NCBI RefSeq assembly: GCF_003194565.2
Contig: NZ_QICH01000001.1
Span: 868,001 to 932,000 of the forward strand
DNA: 64,000 bases
Direction of reading: 5' to 3'
Source: Kangiella spongicola
GTDB lineage: Bacteria > Pseudomonadota > Gammaproteobacteria > Enterobacterales > Kangiellaceae
The position numbers were made by a program, and so were the translations under genes. Positions within the stretch are counted from its first letter, which is position 1; each line of letters begins with the position of its first letter. Below are positions 19,793 through 28,868 of the stretch, piece by piece. Below the pieces are notes generated by a model. The model had not been told where the DNA came from. It saw nothing but the letters and a program-made list of their open reading frames with translations, and made no database searches.

Positions 19793-19805
19793 CCATAACA
19801 AACGC
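19793..19805 (+). repeat. Possible remnant of a second attC (R'' side only)
   Basis: CCATAACAAACGC: CCATAAC is the exact complement of the GTTATGG box and has the RYYYAAC form of R'' apart from its first base. It is followed by spacer-like AAA and CGC. No matching R' follows before the 3' end of the GGDEF-EAL gene at 19836, so only half a site remains. The 60 bp before it hold no gene. Confidence 0.4.
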
Positions 19806-19835
19806 AGGCACAGCAGTACTGTCATGAAGAGAAAA

Positions 19836-22415
19836 CTAGGAAGACTCCTTCGTTTCCGGAAGCGTTTTAGGTAAACTGAGCAAGGTGTCTAGAGGCATAG
19901 GGCGAGCAAAGTAAAAGCCCTGCAACAAATCACATTGATAGCGGCTTAGGTCCTTTAACTGCGCCGTCGTTTCGATACCTTCGGCTACAACGCACATATC
20001 CATGTGATGAGCCATAGTTATTATGCCCTGAACGATTGCTGCGATACGGTGGTCGTTACCTATATCTTTAATAAAGCTACGATCCAGTTTAACTTTGTGA
20101 GTTGGTAGGTCGCGTAAATAACTGAGGCTCGAGTATCCTGTGCCAAAATCATCCAGCGCCACTTGTACCCCCATTTTCTTTAAGTCTTCCAATAGTTCTA
20201 TGACCTGCCAAGAGCCATCGAGTAATACGCTTTCTGTTATCTCAAGCTCGAGTAACTGTGGCGGCAAGCCAGTTTCAGCTAGGGCTTGCTGTACTTCTTC
20301 TAAGAAGCCATCTCGACGAAATTGTAATGAGGAAATATTAACTGCGACTGGAAGCGGTTGTTCTCTATCTGCATTGAAACGAACAATCTCCTTGCAGGCT
20401 TGTCTGAGTACCCAGCGACCGAGAGGGACGATCAACCCTGTCTGCTCAGCTAAAGGAATAAACTCTATAGGCGATACAAATCCACGGATCGGGTGGTTCC
20501 AACGAACCAGGGCTTCAACACTGGTTATGTGGCCAGTAACGGCATCCACTTGAGGCTGGTAATAAAGCTCTAGCTGGTCTTCGTTCAAAGCGTGGTGCAG
20601 ATCATGGCGCAAAGTGACACTTTGCAGTTTTGCGGTAGTTTTTGAAATATCTTGATACCATTGCCAGGTGTTGCGTCCTTGGCGTTTAGCTTGTTGAAGA
20701 GCCTCATCGGCGTGCTGCATAAGCTCGTAGGGGACATCAACTGAAACTTTATTCGTAGCAATACCAATACTGGTGCTGAGCTGAATATTATTATCCATCA
20801 CTGTTATCGGTTGGGATAAGCTTTCAAGAATCCGATCAGCCAGCTGCATTATTTTCGACTTACTCTCGCAAGTACTCCAAAGAATGCCGAACTCATCACC
20901 GACTAGGCGTGCGATTAAAGCTTCAGCGGGAACGACAGAGTTCAAGCGCTTGGCAATAGTTTTTAAAACCTCGTCACCAACCTTAAGACCGAGATCGTCA
21001 TTGATGGGTTTGAAGCCATCAAGGTTTAGGCTGAGCACCACAACAAGCTGATCCGCTGTGGCATGCTCAAGCAGTTCAAACAGTTGCTCTACGAACACAC
21101 TTTGGTTCGGCAAGTCGGTAAGAAGGTCGTGTTTTGTCTGATAATTTATCTTTTCTTCTTGTTCCTTTTGCCAAGTAATATCTTGCAGGCTACCGGTAAA
21201 ATGGCTGCAGTTACCTTGGCCGTCAAAAACAGGACTGATTCGTAGTTGATTCCAAAATGGTTGGCCATCCTTGCGATAATTAAGCAGGACGACATTCACA
21301 TCAGTGTGAGCTTTGATGCCGTCGCGGATTTTTTTTATAGTGGCGGGATCGGTGTTAGGCCCTTGCAAAACACGGCAATTACGACCAATAATTTCATCCT
21401 GTTGATAACCGGTCATGGCTGTAAATGCCGGATTGGCGTAGACAACTGGTAAATCAGGAGATTGTGCATCAGCCAAAAGGAAGCCGCTTGGGCTTGATTC
21501 GATACTTCGCTTAAGTAGCTTAAGCTCTTCATTTTGCTTTTTTTGGTCAGTGATTTCTCGGCAAACGCCGTAAACTCCGACTATCTTATCGTCAATGATT
21601 ACCGGGAAATTAGTAATTTCCAAATGATAGGGATAACCTTCTGCATGTATGGCGGTTGCCTCGTAGGTATAAGACTCCCCGGCACAGGCCCTGTCAAAGT
21701 AAAACTGGGTCACTTTTTTATGTTCAGGTGCTACAACCTCATTAAAATGAATCCCTGTCAGTTGTTCTGCTTGATAACCACTGATTCTTTCGACAGCTGG
21801 ATTACAGCTTTGAAAAACTCCCTCAAGGTCAAAGGTAAATACAGCTTCGGGGTGATTCTCGAATAAAGCGCGGTGCCACTCGGAGAGGGCTGTATGTGTG
21901 CTGATATCGCGGTGGCGCAGTAACGCAAGGGCTACCAAGCTTGCGGCACATTCTATGTTGTAGATATCATCTTCTGAGGGGCGGGTTGGAGTTCGATAGT
22001 AAGTCGCAAAGGTACCGAGTAACTCAGAATCTCCGCTAGTGATAGGTAAAGACCAGCAGGCTCTAAGATTTTCTTGAGCTGCAGCTTCAAGGAATGGTTC
22101 CCAATTCGGGTCTTGATGAATATCTTCAGTAATAACCAGCTGCTTGTGAAAAGCCGCGCTTCCACAGGTACCAATATTCGGGCCAACCGGTTGGTCCTGC
22201 ATCAAAGAGACGTATTTAGGGGAGAAGTAGTTACTAGGAACCAGACTTAAGGTTTCGGATTTTGGATCAAAACGCATGATGGAAATTAGCGCATCCGGTA
22301 GCATCCGCCCTACCCACTTAGCGATGGTGTTTAGAGTTTCAGGCAAAGGTTGCTGCAGGGCAATTTTTTCAAGAATGGCCTGCTGTGCCTCTAGATGCGA
22401 CAGTCTGTTCGTCAA
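19836..22415 (-). CDS. GAF-PAS-PAS-GGDEF-EAL protein, probably a c-di-GMP phosphodiesterase
   Basis: 859-residue soluble signalling protein. An N-terminal GAF domain (about 1-165) is followed by two PAS domains (about 175-300 and 300-420; the second has the LOV/PAS-like GRNCRVLQGP), then GGDEF (about 425-590) and EAL (about 600-850). GNCRVLQGP resembles the flavin-binding LOV core GXNCRFLQ, so blue-light or redox sensing is possible. The GGDEF site reads LVGDEF, first Gly replaced, so cyclase activity is doubtful. EAL motifs are intact: EALVRW, LEITES, LDDFGTGYSS, KLDRSFI, VAEGIET. Convergent with the HEPN cassette. The role as phosphodiesterase is inferred. Confidence 0.9.
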   Translation of the reverse strand: MTNRLSHLEAQQAILEKIALQQPLPETLNTIAKWVGRMLPDALISIMRFDPKSETLSLVPSNYFSPKYVSLMQDQPVGPNIGTCGSAAFHKQLVITEDIHQDPNWEPFLEAAAQENLRACWSLPITSGDSELLGTFATYYRTPTRPSEDDIYNIECAASLVALALLRHRDISTHTALSEWHRALFENHPEAVFTFDLEGVFQSCNPAVERISGYQAEQLTGIHFNEVVAPEHKKVTQFYFDRACAGESYTYEATAIHAEGYPYHLEITNFPVIIDDKIVGVYGVCREITDQKKQNEELKLLKRSIESSPSGFLLADAQSPDLPVVYANPAFTAMTGYQQDEIIGRNCRVLQGPNTDPATIKKIRDGIKAHTDVNVVLLNYRKDGQPFWNQLRISPVFDGQGNCSHFTGSLQDITWQKEQEEKINYQTKHDLLTDLPNQSVFVEQLFELLEHATADQLVVVLSLNLDGFKPINDDLGLKVGDEVLKTIAKRLNSVVPAEALIARLVGDEFGILWSTCESKSKIMQLADRILESLSQPITVMDNNIQLSTSIGIATNKVSVDVPYELMQHADEALQQAKRQGRNTWQWYQDISKTTAKLQSVTLRHDLHHALNEDQLELYYQPQVDAVTGHITSVEALVRWNHPIRGFVSPIEFIPLAEQTGLIVPLGRWVLRQACKEIVRFNADREQPLPVAVNISSLQFRRDGFLEEVQQALAETGLPPQLLELEITESVLLDGSWQVIELLEDLKKMGVQVALDDFGTGYSSLSYLRDLPTHKVKLDRSFIKDIGNDHRIAAIVQGIITMAHHMDMCVVAEGIETTAQLKDLSRYQCDLLQGFYFARPMPLDTLLSLPKTLPETKESS

Positions 22416-22580
22416 GTAAATAACTCCATGCTACCAATCCGTTGCTTCTTATAACTTATGCTTTTATAAACCTATTATCAACAATTTATATTAAATTGAT
22501 AGGCTAGCAAAGTTACCTTAAGTCGTTAGTATCGCCTGTCCTATGGCGCCAGTATTTAGAGAGCTTATTATAGGTGGTAA

Positions 22581-23432
22581 CTAGATAGAGCCTTGAAATG
22601 TATCGCAGCTCGCGAAACTACCAGTATTAGCGCCACGATTAAACCAATCCATGCGCTCTTGAGCTGAGCCATGTGTGAAGTTTTCGCGACGTGGTGGCAC
22701 ACCAGCGCGTTTCATTATGGTGTCATCACCAACAGCTTCCGCGGCGGAGAGTGCTTCTTCTAAATCCCCTGATTCCAAAAACTGAGTGCGCTTCTGTGTA
22801 TGATTTGCCCAAACACCAGCTAGGCAGTCAGCCTGCAACTCCATTTTTACTTGTAGCGCATTCTGCCCGACTTTGTTTGTCTGGCGCTGTGCTTGGCGAA
22901 CTTTACTGGAAATACCGGTTACGGTTTGAATATGGTGACCAACTTCATGCGCTAGAACATAAGCTACAGCGAAATCACCGCTCGCTCCCATGCGCTGTAA
23001 CTCACCCAAAAAACTTAAGTCGAGATAGATTTTTTTATCGGCGGGACAATAAAAAGGCCCTGATGCAGCTTGTCCTGTGCCACAAGCGGTAGGCGTTCTA
23101 TCGCGATAAATAACTAAAATTGGCTCTGGATAATTGGAGTTTGATTGTTTAAAAAGAGCGCTCCATGTATCTTCGGTATCCGCTAACACGACGCTAACGA
23201 AATCATAGATTTCCTGCTCTTCGGCTGAAGCTTGATAGTTACTTTGCTGTGTCGAGCTCGTAGATTGCCCGCCAATAACACCAGATACTACCTGCATCGG
23301 ATCTTGCTTAAAGACAAAAATAGCAATTAGCGCCATGATAATGCCACCAACACTGAGCTTAGCGCCGGACTTCATGCGTTGCCCGCGACGATCATCAACG
23401 TTGCTACTGCGTCTACGATTTCTCCACTTCAT
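22581..23432 (-). CDS. ypfJ: YpfJ-type neutral zinc metallopeptidase
   Basis: 283-residue member of PF04228. A basic cytoplasmic N-terminus (MKWRNRRRSSNVDDRRGQR) precedes one transmembrane segment (about residues 28-44, VGGIIMALIAIFVF), then a periplasmic peptidase domain. The zinc motif is LAHEVGHHIQ (about 163-172). Downstream ELQADCLAGVWA supplies the likely third ligand (Glu/Asp). The family is common in gram-negative bacteria, but its physiological substrates are unknown. No obvious operon: 165 bp lie between it and the GGDEF-EAL gene upstream of nothing else, and 200 bp separate it from the next minus-strand gene. Confidence 0.9.
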   Translation of the reverse strand: MKWRNRRRSSNVDDRRGQRMKSGAKLSVGGIIMALIAIFVFKQDPMQVVSGVIGGQSTSSTQQSNYQASAEEQEIYDFVSVVLADTEDTWSALFKQSNSNYPEPILVIYRDRTPTACGTGQAASGPFYCPADKKIYLDLSFLGELQRMGASGDFAVAYVLAHEVGHHIQTVTGISSKVRQAQRQTNKVGQNALQVKMELQADCLAGVWANHTQKRTQFLESGDLEEALSAAEAVGDDTIMKRAGVPPRRENFTHGSAQERMDWFNRGANTGSFASCDTFQGSI

Positions 23433-23574
23433 ATGAATTCCTTTTTTATACAGGTGGCTTAAGAATAGACGAAATAGAGAAAATAAGGCAAGTTTATATG
23501 CTATTTATGAAGCAATATTACAAAAGGATGTTAAAGGTAGACCGGTTGGAATAGGTTAATTGGTAAAGGGTACT

Positions 23575-23618
23575 AAAAAAGCCATAAAAGGATGTGTGAA
23601 CCCTTTATGGCTTTTTTT
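23575..23618 (-). terminator. Terminator after the 434-residue membrane-anchored protein gene
   Basis: AAAAAAGCCATAAA...TTTATGGCTTTTTTT inverted repeat with A and T tracts on both sides, 16 bp past the stop codon at 23634 on the minus strand. It separates this gene from ypfJ. Confidence 0.8.
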
Positions 23619-23633
23619 AGATGGAACCAATCG

Positions 23634-24938
23634 TTATTCTTTGGACTCAAGTTCGGCGCGTTTGACAGCTTCAGACTGAACTTCGCGACGCACTTGCAAG
23701 TTTTTGATCTCGTTAATTCTAAACGGCATTTCGAGGTAATTACCCGAAGAAATAGTAGTATTAATTCTAACCGTGGAGCCGCTTACAGAGTTTATGCGAC
23801 CTCTATATTCTTTGCCGCGGTAACTGAAGCGCGCATCGTAACCAATATAAGAGCCTAAATTACTTGGCTCGGTTTGTTGAAGGGTCAACCCTTGCACAAG
23901 TGTCAAATTATCGTCCTCAACCTCAACCACTGTATCCAGCGGCGGTAGCTCAGAGCGCGAAGGTGGATTTCCGAACAACTGGCTAACGCGTTTATCGTTT
24001 AGGAAAACTCGCAAACTTAACGCATGAACTAAGCGTTGAGGCGACATTCCCATCATATCCATAGTGTTAATAGATTCAGATGGGAAGGTATCGAGTCGAA
24101 TGCTGCGTGGCTGACGGATGTACTCTTGGTAACTGCTGTAAAACTCGTCGCTAAAGTGTAAATTGTTGTTGTAAAGCACGTGGCGCAGATAGTCCATGTG
24201 ACGCGAATAATACTGCTCTAGCTCTAATCCTTCGAGCTTTGCACAGTGTTCAAACAGACGCTCCGTGAAAACCGGGTTTAAACTTTCCATGGTAATGGAC
24301 TTTAGTTTAGGGTTTTGGACTAGGGCGTTTGGATTGATCTGATCGAGTAAAAAGTCGATGTTAAAACTACCTAAGTCACCAGCATTTAAATACATATTCC
24401 AGTTTGCTTGGTTGATATGCTTGTCGTAACTGAACTCGGTTGAAAAATCGAGGGTCACTTGCTTATAACCCATGTCGATCAAATCACTCACCTCAAGGTT
24501 ATCCTTATTATCACAGCCGGCTAAGGTGATCTGAGTGAAGATATCAGGCTCGGTTTTAAAGTCAGACGAAGAGTCCATGCTAGACGTTAATGGGAACTGT
24601 AACTGAACCAATTCAGCGCTTACAGTATCAGCTGTACCGAAATATTGCCCCGTTTCGATACCGCGCACCATTTTAAAGGAGTCGAGCAAACTACCTGTGC
24701 CAAAACGAAACTCTTTTACGGTAATCTTTTGGGCAGTCCCTGGCATGGTGATTTCGATGCCTGTAGTGACCGATTTTCCGTCTAAGCTTACGTAGGTGGA
24801 GTCATAACTGGCCGAGGTTTGCATTTTTATCATCGAAAATGCATCGTCGATCATCTGTTTGTTCTTATACCAAATATAACCGTAGGCCATCCCTGCCAAT
24901 ATCAAAATAATGATCACTAGTCGTGTAAAAAATTTCAC
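23634..24938 (-). CDS. Membrane-anchored periplasmic protein of unknown function
   Basis: 434 residues, not recognised. It starts MKFFTRLVIIILILAGMAYG, an uncleaved N-terminal anchor (about residues 5-23) with a short basic start, so the remainder is probably periplasmic. The body is rich in beta-type segments and alternating polar residues (for example VEVEDDNLTLVQGLTLQQ and GRINSVSGSTVRINTTISSG) and ends in a charged helix. The architecture recalls YdgA/DUF945-type proteins, but I see no firm signature. The upstream CPBP protease gene ends 46 bp before, so the two may be co-transcribed. Coding assignment is confident from length and a clean start. Confidence 0.82.
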   Translation of the reverse strand: MKFFTRLVIIILILAGMAYGYIWYKNKQMIDDAFSMIKMQTSASYDSTYVSLDGKSVTTGIEITMPGTAQKITVKEFRFGTGSLLDSFKMVRGIETGQYFGTADTVSAELVQLQFPLTSSMDSSSDFKTEPDIFTQITLAGCDNKDNLEVSDLIDMGYKQVTLDFSTEFSYDKHINQANWNMYLNAGDLGSFNIDFLLDQINPNALVQNPKLKSITMESLNPVFTERLFEHCAKLEGLELEQYYSRHMDYLRHVLYNNNLHFSDEFYSSYQEYIRQPRSIRLDTFPSESINTMDMMGMSPQRLVHALSLRVFLNDKRVSQLFGNPPSRSELPPLDTVVEVEDDNLTLVQGLTLQQTEPSNLGSYIGYDARFSYRGKEYRGRINSVSGSTVRINTTISSGNYLEMPFRINEIKNLQVRREVQSEAVKRAELESKE

Positions 24939-24984
24939 CAGCCACTCCTTCTTATAGTGTCAACAATCGTTCGCTTTAAATAAA

Positions 24985-25698
24985 TTATACCAACATCAGA
25001 ATACTGAGGTTATAACTGGCGTGGCATATAATGGGGTTAAGGATAGAACCACTGCGCTCACGGATGGCCGCAATAAATACCCCCAATACAAAAATAGCAG
25101 TTAATCCTACCCAGTAGTTATAATATTCTAGTAGGTGAAAAGCCATAAATACAACTGCGGATAGGAATATTGCCAAATATACACCAAACCGAGCGCGCAT
25201 AGCATCATAAATCAGACCACGAAAAAGATACTCTTCGAATAAAGGGGCTAACACCACGGTTCCTATTATCAACAGGGCTTGGGCGTAAAAACCGCCGTTC
25301 TTAATTAATTCGAAAGTGCTGCTGCGACCGATTTCGGGAGGGTAAAGCTGGCTTAGCTGTAGAGTTACAACGGCCACAGCAAATCCGATAAGTAAAGAAA
25401 CCAAGAACCATTTTATAGAGGTGGAAAACAGTTCTCGGACTACTTTATAAAGGTATTCTTTGGTTAAAAATAGCAATAACCCATAAGAAAATAAGATGGA
25501 TATAATGAGGGCTACGATCAGGGTTAAGCCAGATGGTTGTCCAGCGTTGTCGCTAGCGACGTCGGAGTTTAAGGTTTCAACCAGGAATAACGCCAAACTG
25601 GTGGTTAGCGATAGTAGAAGTAAGGTTGCAAGCGCAAGCCAAAGGCTATAAATCACGTGGACATTACTGTTATTAGGCTGTTTTTTATCTTTTATCAC
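24985..25698 (-). CDS. CPBP family intramembrane metalloprotease
   Basis: 237-residue polytopic protein with about six to eight transmembrane segments. The three Abi/CPBP motifs are present: EEYLFRGLIYDAMR (EExxxR, about residue 160), FMAFHLLEYY (FxxxH) and NPIICHASYN (HxxxN, C-terminal). These form the presumed glutamate/histidine active site of CAAX-prenyl-protease-like enzymes. In bacteria family members act in peptide processing, self-immunity or protein secretion; the substrate here is unknown. It is divergent from mnmG and is followed 46 bp later by the unknown anchored protein. Confidence 0.9.
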   Translation of the reverse strand: MIKDKKQPNNSNVHVIYSLWLALATLLLLSLTTSLALFLVETLNSDVASDNAGQPSGLTLIVALIISILFSYGLLLFLTKEYLYKVVRELFSTSIKWFLVSLLIGFAVAVVTLQLSQLYPPEIGRSSTFELIKNGGFYAQALLIIGTVVLAPLFEEYLFRGLIYDAMRARFGVYLAIFLSAVVFMAFHLLEYYNYWVGLTAIFVLGVFIAAIRERSGSILNPIICHASYNLSILMLV

Positions 25699-25770
25699 TA
25701 GATATCGTTATTAAATTCCCTAAAGCATTGATTTTAAGGTTAACAGACAAGAAAAGATAGTCAAAAGCTG

Positions 25771-25799
25771 TTCAAAAGTTATACAAATCAGAGTATGAT
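25771..25799 (+). promoter_or_regulatory. Predicted sigma70 promoter for mnmG
   Basis: TTCAAA (25771-25776), 17-bp spacer, TATGAT (25794-25799), 73 bp upstream of the mnmG ATG. Both hexamers are four or five of six matches and the spacing is ideal. Confidence 0.6.
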
Positions 25800-25872
25800 C
25801 TCGCCCCCTATCCTTAGAGGGTTTACAATAGCCTTCTTTGTTTGTGAATTTATTTAAGTAAGAGTTCGATTT

Positions 25873-27783
25873 ATGCGTTATCCAGAAAATTATTCAGTCA
25901 TTATTATCGGCGGCGGCCATGCGGGAACAGAAGCTGCTTTAGCCTCTGCGCGCATGGGCGTAAAGACGCTGTTATTGACGCATAATATTGATACTTTGGG
26001 GCAAATGTCTTGTAACCCAGCGATTGGTGGCATCGGAAAAGGTCATTTGGTCAAAGAAATCGATGCACTAGGCGGTGCTATGGCGCAAGCTATCGATCGC
26101 GCGGGTATTCAATTTCGTACGCTTAATGCCAGCAAGGGCCCTGCGGTTCGTGCTACTCGAGCTCAGGCTGATCGCGCGCTGTATAAAGCGGCTATCCGTG
26201 AAACCCTGGAAAACCAAGAAAACTTGGATATTTTCCAAAATGCGGTGGTTGATTTAATTGTAGAAAATGAATCGGGTGCTGGCTTAGCGGATCAAAAAGT
26301 CGTCGGCGTAAAAACCCAAATGGGCTTAGATTTTTATGCTGAAGCTGTGGTCTTAACCGTCGGTACTTTCTTAGGCGGTAAGATTCATATCGGACTACAA
26401 AACCACTCAGGTGGTCGCGCTGGCGATCCGCCATCAGTGGCGCTGGCCGATCGTTTGCGTGAACTGCCCTTCCGCGTCGATCGCCTAAAAACAGGTACGC
26501 CGCCACGCATTGACGCTAAATCTGTCGATTTTACACAGCTTGAGCAACAACCAGGTGATAACCCTGTTCCGACCTTCTCTTTCATGGGGGACGTGTCGCA
26601 ACATCCTGAGCAAGTGCCTTGTTGGATTACGCATACTAGCGAAAAGACTCACGAGATTATTCGTGGTGGACTCGATCGCTCACCAATGTACTCCGGCGAA
26701 ATTGAAGGTATTGGCCCACGTTACTGCCCATCGATTGAAGACAAGGTGATGCGCTTTAGCGATAAAAACAGTCACCAGATCTTTGTTGAGCCGGAAGGCC
26801 TTAACACCCATGAGTTATACCCTAACGGTATTTCCACCAGTTTACCGTTTGACGTGCAAATGAATTTGGTTCGCTCGATCAAAGGCTTTGAAAATGCGCA
26901 TATCACACGCCCAGGCTATGCCATCGAGTATGATTTCTTCGATCCGCGTGACTTAAAAGCCTCTTTGGAAACAAAGTTTATTCAAGGCTTATACTTTGCC
27001 GGACAAATTAACGGCACCACAGGCTATGAAGAAGCTGGCGCACAAGGCTTGATTGCGGGTATGAATGCAGCGCTTCAAGTTCAAGGCAAAGAAAGCTGGT
27101 CGCCACGTCGCGACGAAGCTTATATCGGCGTATTGATAGACGACTTAATTACTCGTGGTACGCAAGAGCCTTACCGCATGTTTACCTCGCGCGCCGAATA
27201 TCGACTGATCCTGCGCGAAGATAATGCTGATTTGCGTTTGACCGAGCGTGGTCGCCAATTAGGGTTGGTCAACGAAGCACGCTGGGTTGCTTTTAATCAG
27301 AAGCGTGACGCGATTGATAGCGAATTAAAGCGTATCTCGAAACTGGTGATCACCCCTGAAAGCGAGGCTGCTACAGAGCTTAATAAAGTGCTAGAAAAGC
27401 CGCTCAGTCGTGCATATAAAGCGCAAGAACTACTGCGCCGCCCTGATGTGAGTTATGATTTATTGATGTCTCAGCCAGAGCTAGGGCCAAAGGTCGAGGA
27501 CGTCAAAGTTGCCGATCAAGTTCAGATCCAAACCAAGTACTCAGGTTATATCGAGCGACAAAAAGACGAGATCGAACGTAATTTGCGCAATGAGCATACT
27601 GAATTACCAAGCGATATTGATTACACCCAGGTCAAAGGCTTATCCAACGAAGTGGCGCAGAAACTGCAAAACCTAAAACCTGAAACCATTGGCCAAGCCA
27701 GCCGTATTTCAGGCGTCACACCAGCCGCCATTTCATTGTTGTTGGTGTATTTGAAGAAACGTAAGCATTTGAAGTCAGCTTAA
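25873..27783 (+). CDS. mnmG: tRNA uridine-5-carboxymethylaminomethyl synthase subunit MnmG (GidA)
   Basis: 636-residue FAD enzyme that, with MnmE, modifies U34 of tRNAs reading split codon boxes ending in A or G. The N-terminal dinucleotide-binding motif is [17 protein letters not shown]. Family hallmarks include [31 protein letters not shown]-like [21 protein letters not shown] and [16 protein letters not shown]. The C-terminal helical tail ([17 protein letters not shown]) binds MnmE. Length equals that of E. coli MnmG (629) within a few residues. It begins the mnmG-rsmG-parA-parB group, with a 320 bp repeat-rich gap before rsmG. Confidence 0.97.
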   Translation: MRYPENYSVIIIGGGHAGTEAALASARMGVKTLLLTHNIDTLGQMSCNPAIGGIGKGHLVKEIDALGGAMAQAIDRAGIQFRTLNASKGPAVRATRAQADRALYKAAIRETLENQENLDIFQNAVVDLIVENESGAGLADQKVVGVKTQMGLDFYAEAVVLTVGTFLGGKIHIGLQNHSGGRAGDPPSVALADRLRELPFRVDRLKTGTPPRIDAKSVDFTQLEQQPGDNPVPTFSFMGDVSQHPEQVPCWITHTSEKTHEIIRGGLDRSPMYSGEIEGIGPRYCPSIEDKVMRFSDKNSHQIFVEPEGLNTHELYPNGISTSLPFDVQMNLVRSIKGFENAHITRPGYAIEYDFFDPRDLKASLETKFIQGLYFAGQINGTTGYEEAGAQGLIAGMNAALQVQGKESWSPRRDEAYIGVLIDDLITRGTQEPYRMFTSRAEYRLILREDNADLRLTERGRQLGLVNEARWVAFNQKRDAIDSELKRISKLVITPESEAATELNKVLEKPLSRAYKAQELLRRPDVSYDLLMSQPELGPKVEDVKVADQVQIQTKYSGYIERQKDEIERNLRNEHTELPSDIDYTQVKGLSNEVAQKLQNLKPETIGQASRISGVTPAAISLLLVYLKKRKHLKSA

Positions 27784-27811
27784 AGTAACAGGTTACGGAA
27801 AATAACCCCGT

Positions 27812-27949
27812 AAACATTAGCTGAGCGAATTAAAATTATAGAGCGAATTAGGCAGGGATAGCCTAATTCAGTCAAAACGAGACAGGATGTCGAGTTTGAC
27901 GGCTCGTGATAATTTTAAAGAGAGAAGGTAGCCTTTAGGCCTAATGTTT
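27812..27949. repeat. Structured intergenic element with nested inverted repeats
   Basis: Outer repeat AAACATTAG / CTAATGTTT (27812-27820 with 27941-27949), then TTAAAATTAT / ATAATTTTAA (27830-27839 with 27909-27918). Inside are two hairpins: GAATTAGGC / GCCTAATTC (27845-27853 with 27861-27869) and GTCAAA / TTTGAC (27871-27876 with 27895-27900) around GACAGGATGTC. The whole folds as a multi-branch structure of 138 nt. The ACAGGATGT core resembles dispersed intergenic repeats known from other gammaproteobacteria. No ORF is seen. Confidence 0.7.
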
Positions 27950-27968
27950 GGGGCGCCCTTTCTTTTCG

Positions 27969-27997
27969 CCCTTTTCTTTGGGCGTCAAAGAAAAGGG
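27969..27997. repeat. 12-bp inverted repeat in the mnmG-rsmG gap
   Basis: CCCTTTTCTTTG / CAAAGAAAAGGG with a GGCGT loop, directly after GGGGCGCCCTTTCTTTT. This type of CTTTTCTTTGGG hairpin is often attached to the ACAGGATGT element in other genomes. It has no T tail, so it is more likely part of the repeat than a terminator. Confidence 0.65.
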
Positions 27998-28043
27998 TAA
28001 TAACTTATTAAGACCTTTTTAAAGGGATACAAACTATCAAGAG

Positions 28044-28073
28044 ATTGCCGCGGCTTCTAAGAAGCCTCGCAAT
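28044..28073. repeat. REP-like palindrome (ATTGCCGC...GCAAT type)
   Basis: ATTGC-CGC-GGCTTC-TAA-GAAGCC-TC-GCAAT: inner 6-bp stem GGCTTC/GAAGCC and outer 5-bp stem ATTGC/GCAAT. The complement, TTGCGAGGCTTC, is a widespread form of bacterial intergenic palindrome. A single copy is seen in this window. Confidence 0.6.
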
Positions 28074-28103
28074 GACGGCAATGATTTAACAAAAGAGAAA
28101 AGT

Positions 28104-28748
28104 GTGAACCCTCAATTAAAACAACTTCAACCAGAATTTAACCAAGAGTGTGAAAAGCTTGGAATCACGGTAACTGATGAGCAGAGTGAGCAATTACTAA
28201 CCTATTTGTCGTCGCTGCTAAAGTGGAACAAGGCATTTAACCTGACCGCAATTCGTGATCCGAAGGAGGGTTTATACCTTCATCTGTTGGATTCTGTGGT
28301 GGTATCGCCGGCGGTTGCGGAGTTTGATAGCTGTCTCGATGTGGGTACAGGTGGCGGTTTACCGGGTATTCCATTGGCGATACTTAACCCAGAAAAGTCA
28401 TTTACTCTGCTCGATACTAATAGCAAAAAAACACGCTTTTTAAAGCAAGTGGTGTATGAATTAGGCCTTGAGAATGTCACTGTGGTCAACAAACGGGTGC
28501 AAGACTTCAACCATGAATCAGGGTATGCTTGCATACTTTCGCGAGCTTTTGCGTCCTTAAAAGATATGACGGATTGGACACAACACCTTATCGCGCCAGA
28601 GGGACAATGGTTGGCAATGAAGGGGTTATATCCGCAGGAAGAGATTGAGGAATTAGACGAATCGCTAAAATTAGTCGATTCCAAGCAAGTAAAGGTTCCC
28701 AATTTGGACGCAACACGGTATTTTATTTATCTACAAAAAGCAGGGTGA
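28104..28748 (+). CDS. rsmG: 16S rRNA (guanine527-N7)-methyltransferase RsmG (GidB)
   Basis: 214-residue SAM-dependent methyltransferase that methylates N7 of G527 in 16S rRNA. The SAM-binding loop is DVGTGGGLPGIPLAI (about residues 75-89), followed by LLDTNSKKTRFLKQVVYELG and the later LSRAFASLKDM. N-terminal helices with WNKAFNLTAIRDP match the family. The start is GTG at 28104, preceded by AAGAGAAAAGT. parA begins 120 bp downstream. Order mnmG-rsmG-parA-parB is standard. Confidence 0.96.
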   Translation: MNPQLKQLQPEFNQECEKLGITVTDEQSEQLLTYLSSLLKWNKAFNLTAIRDPKEGLYLHLLDSVVVSPAVAEFDSCLDVGTGGGLPGIPLAILNPEKSFTLLDTNSKKTRFLKQVVYELGLENVTVVNKRVQDFNHESGYACILSRAFASLKDMTDWTQHLIAPEGQWLAMKGLYPQEEIEELDESLKLVDSKQVKVPNLDATRYFIYLQKAG

Positions 28749-28868
28749 CAGAGCTTTTGTAAAAACAGCCAGCACAATCGACGAGTCTCGCTGGACATCA
28801 AAAGTTATTAATAATAAATTTACCAGCTCTTATTATGACCCTGAAATAACAACAACTTGAGGTGACTT

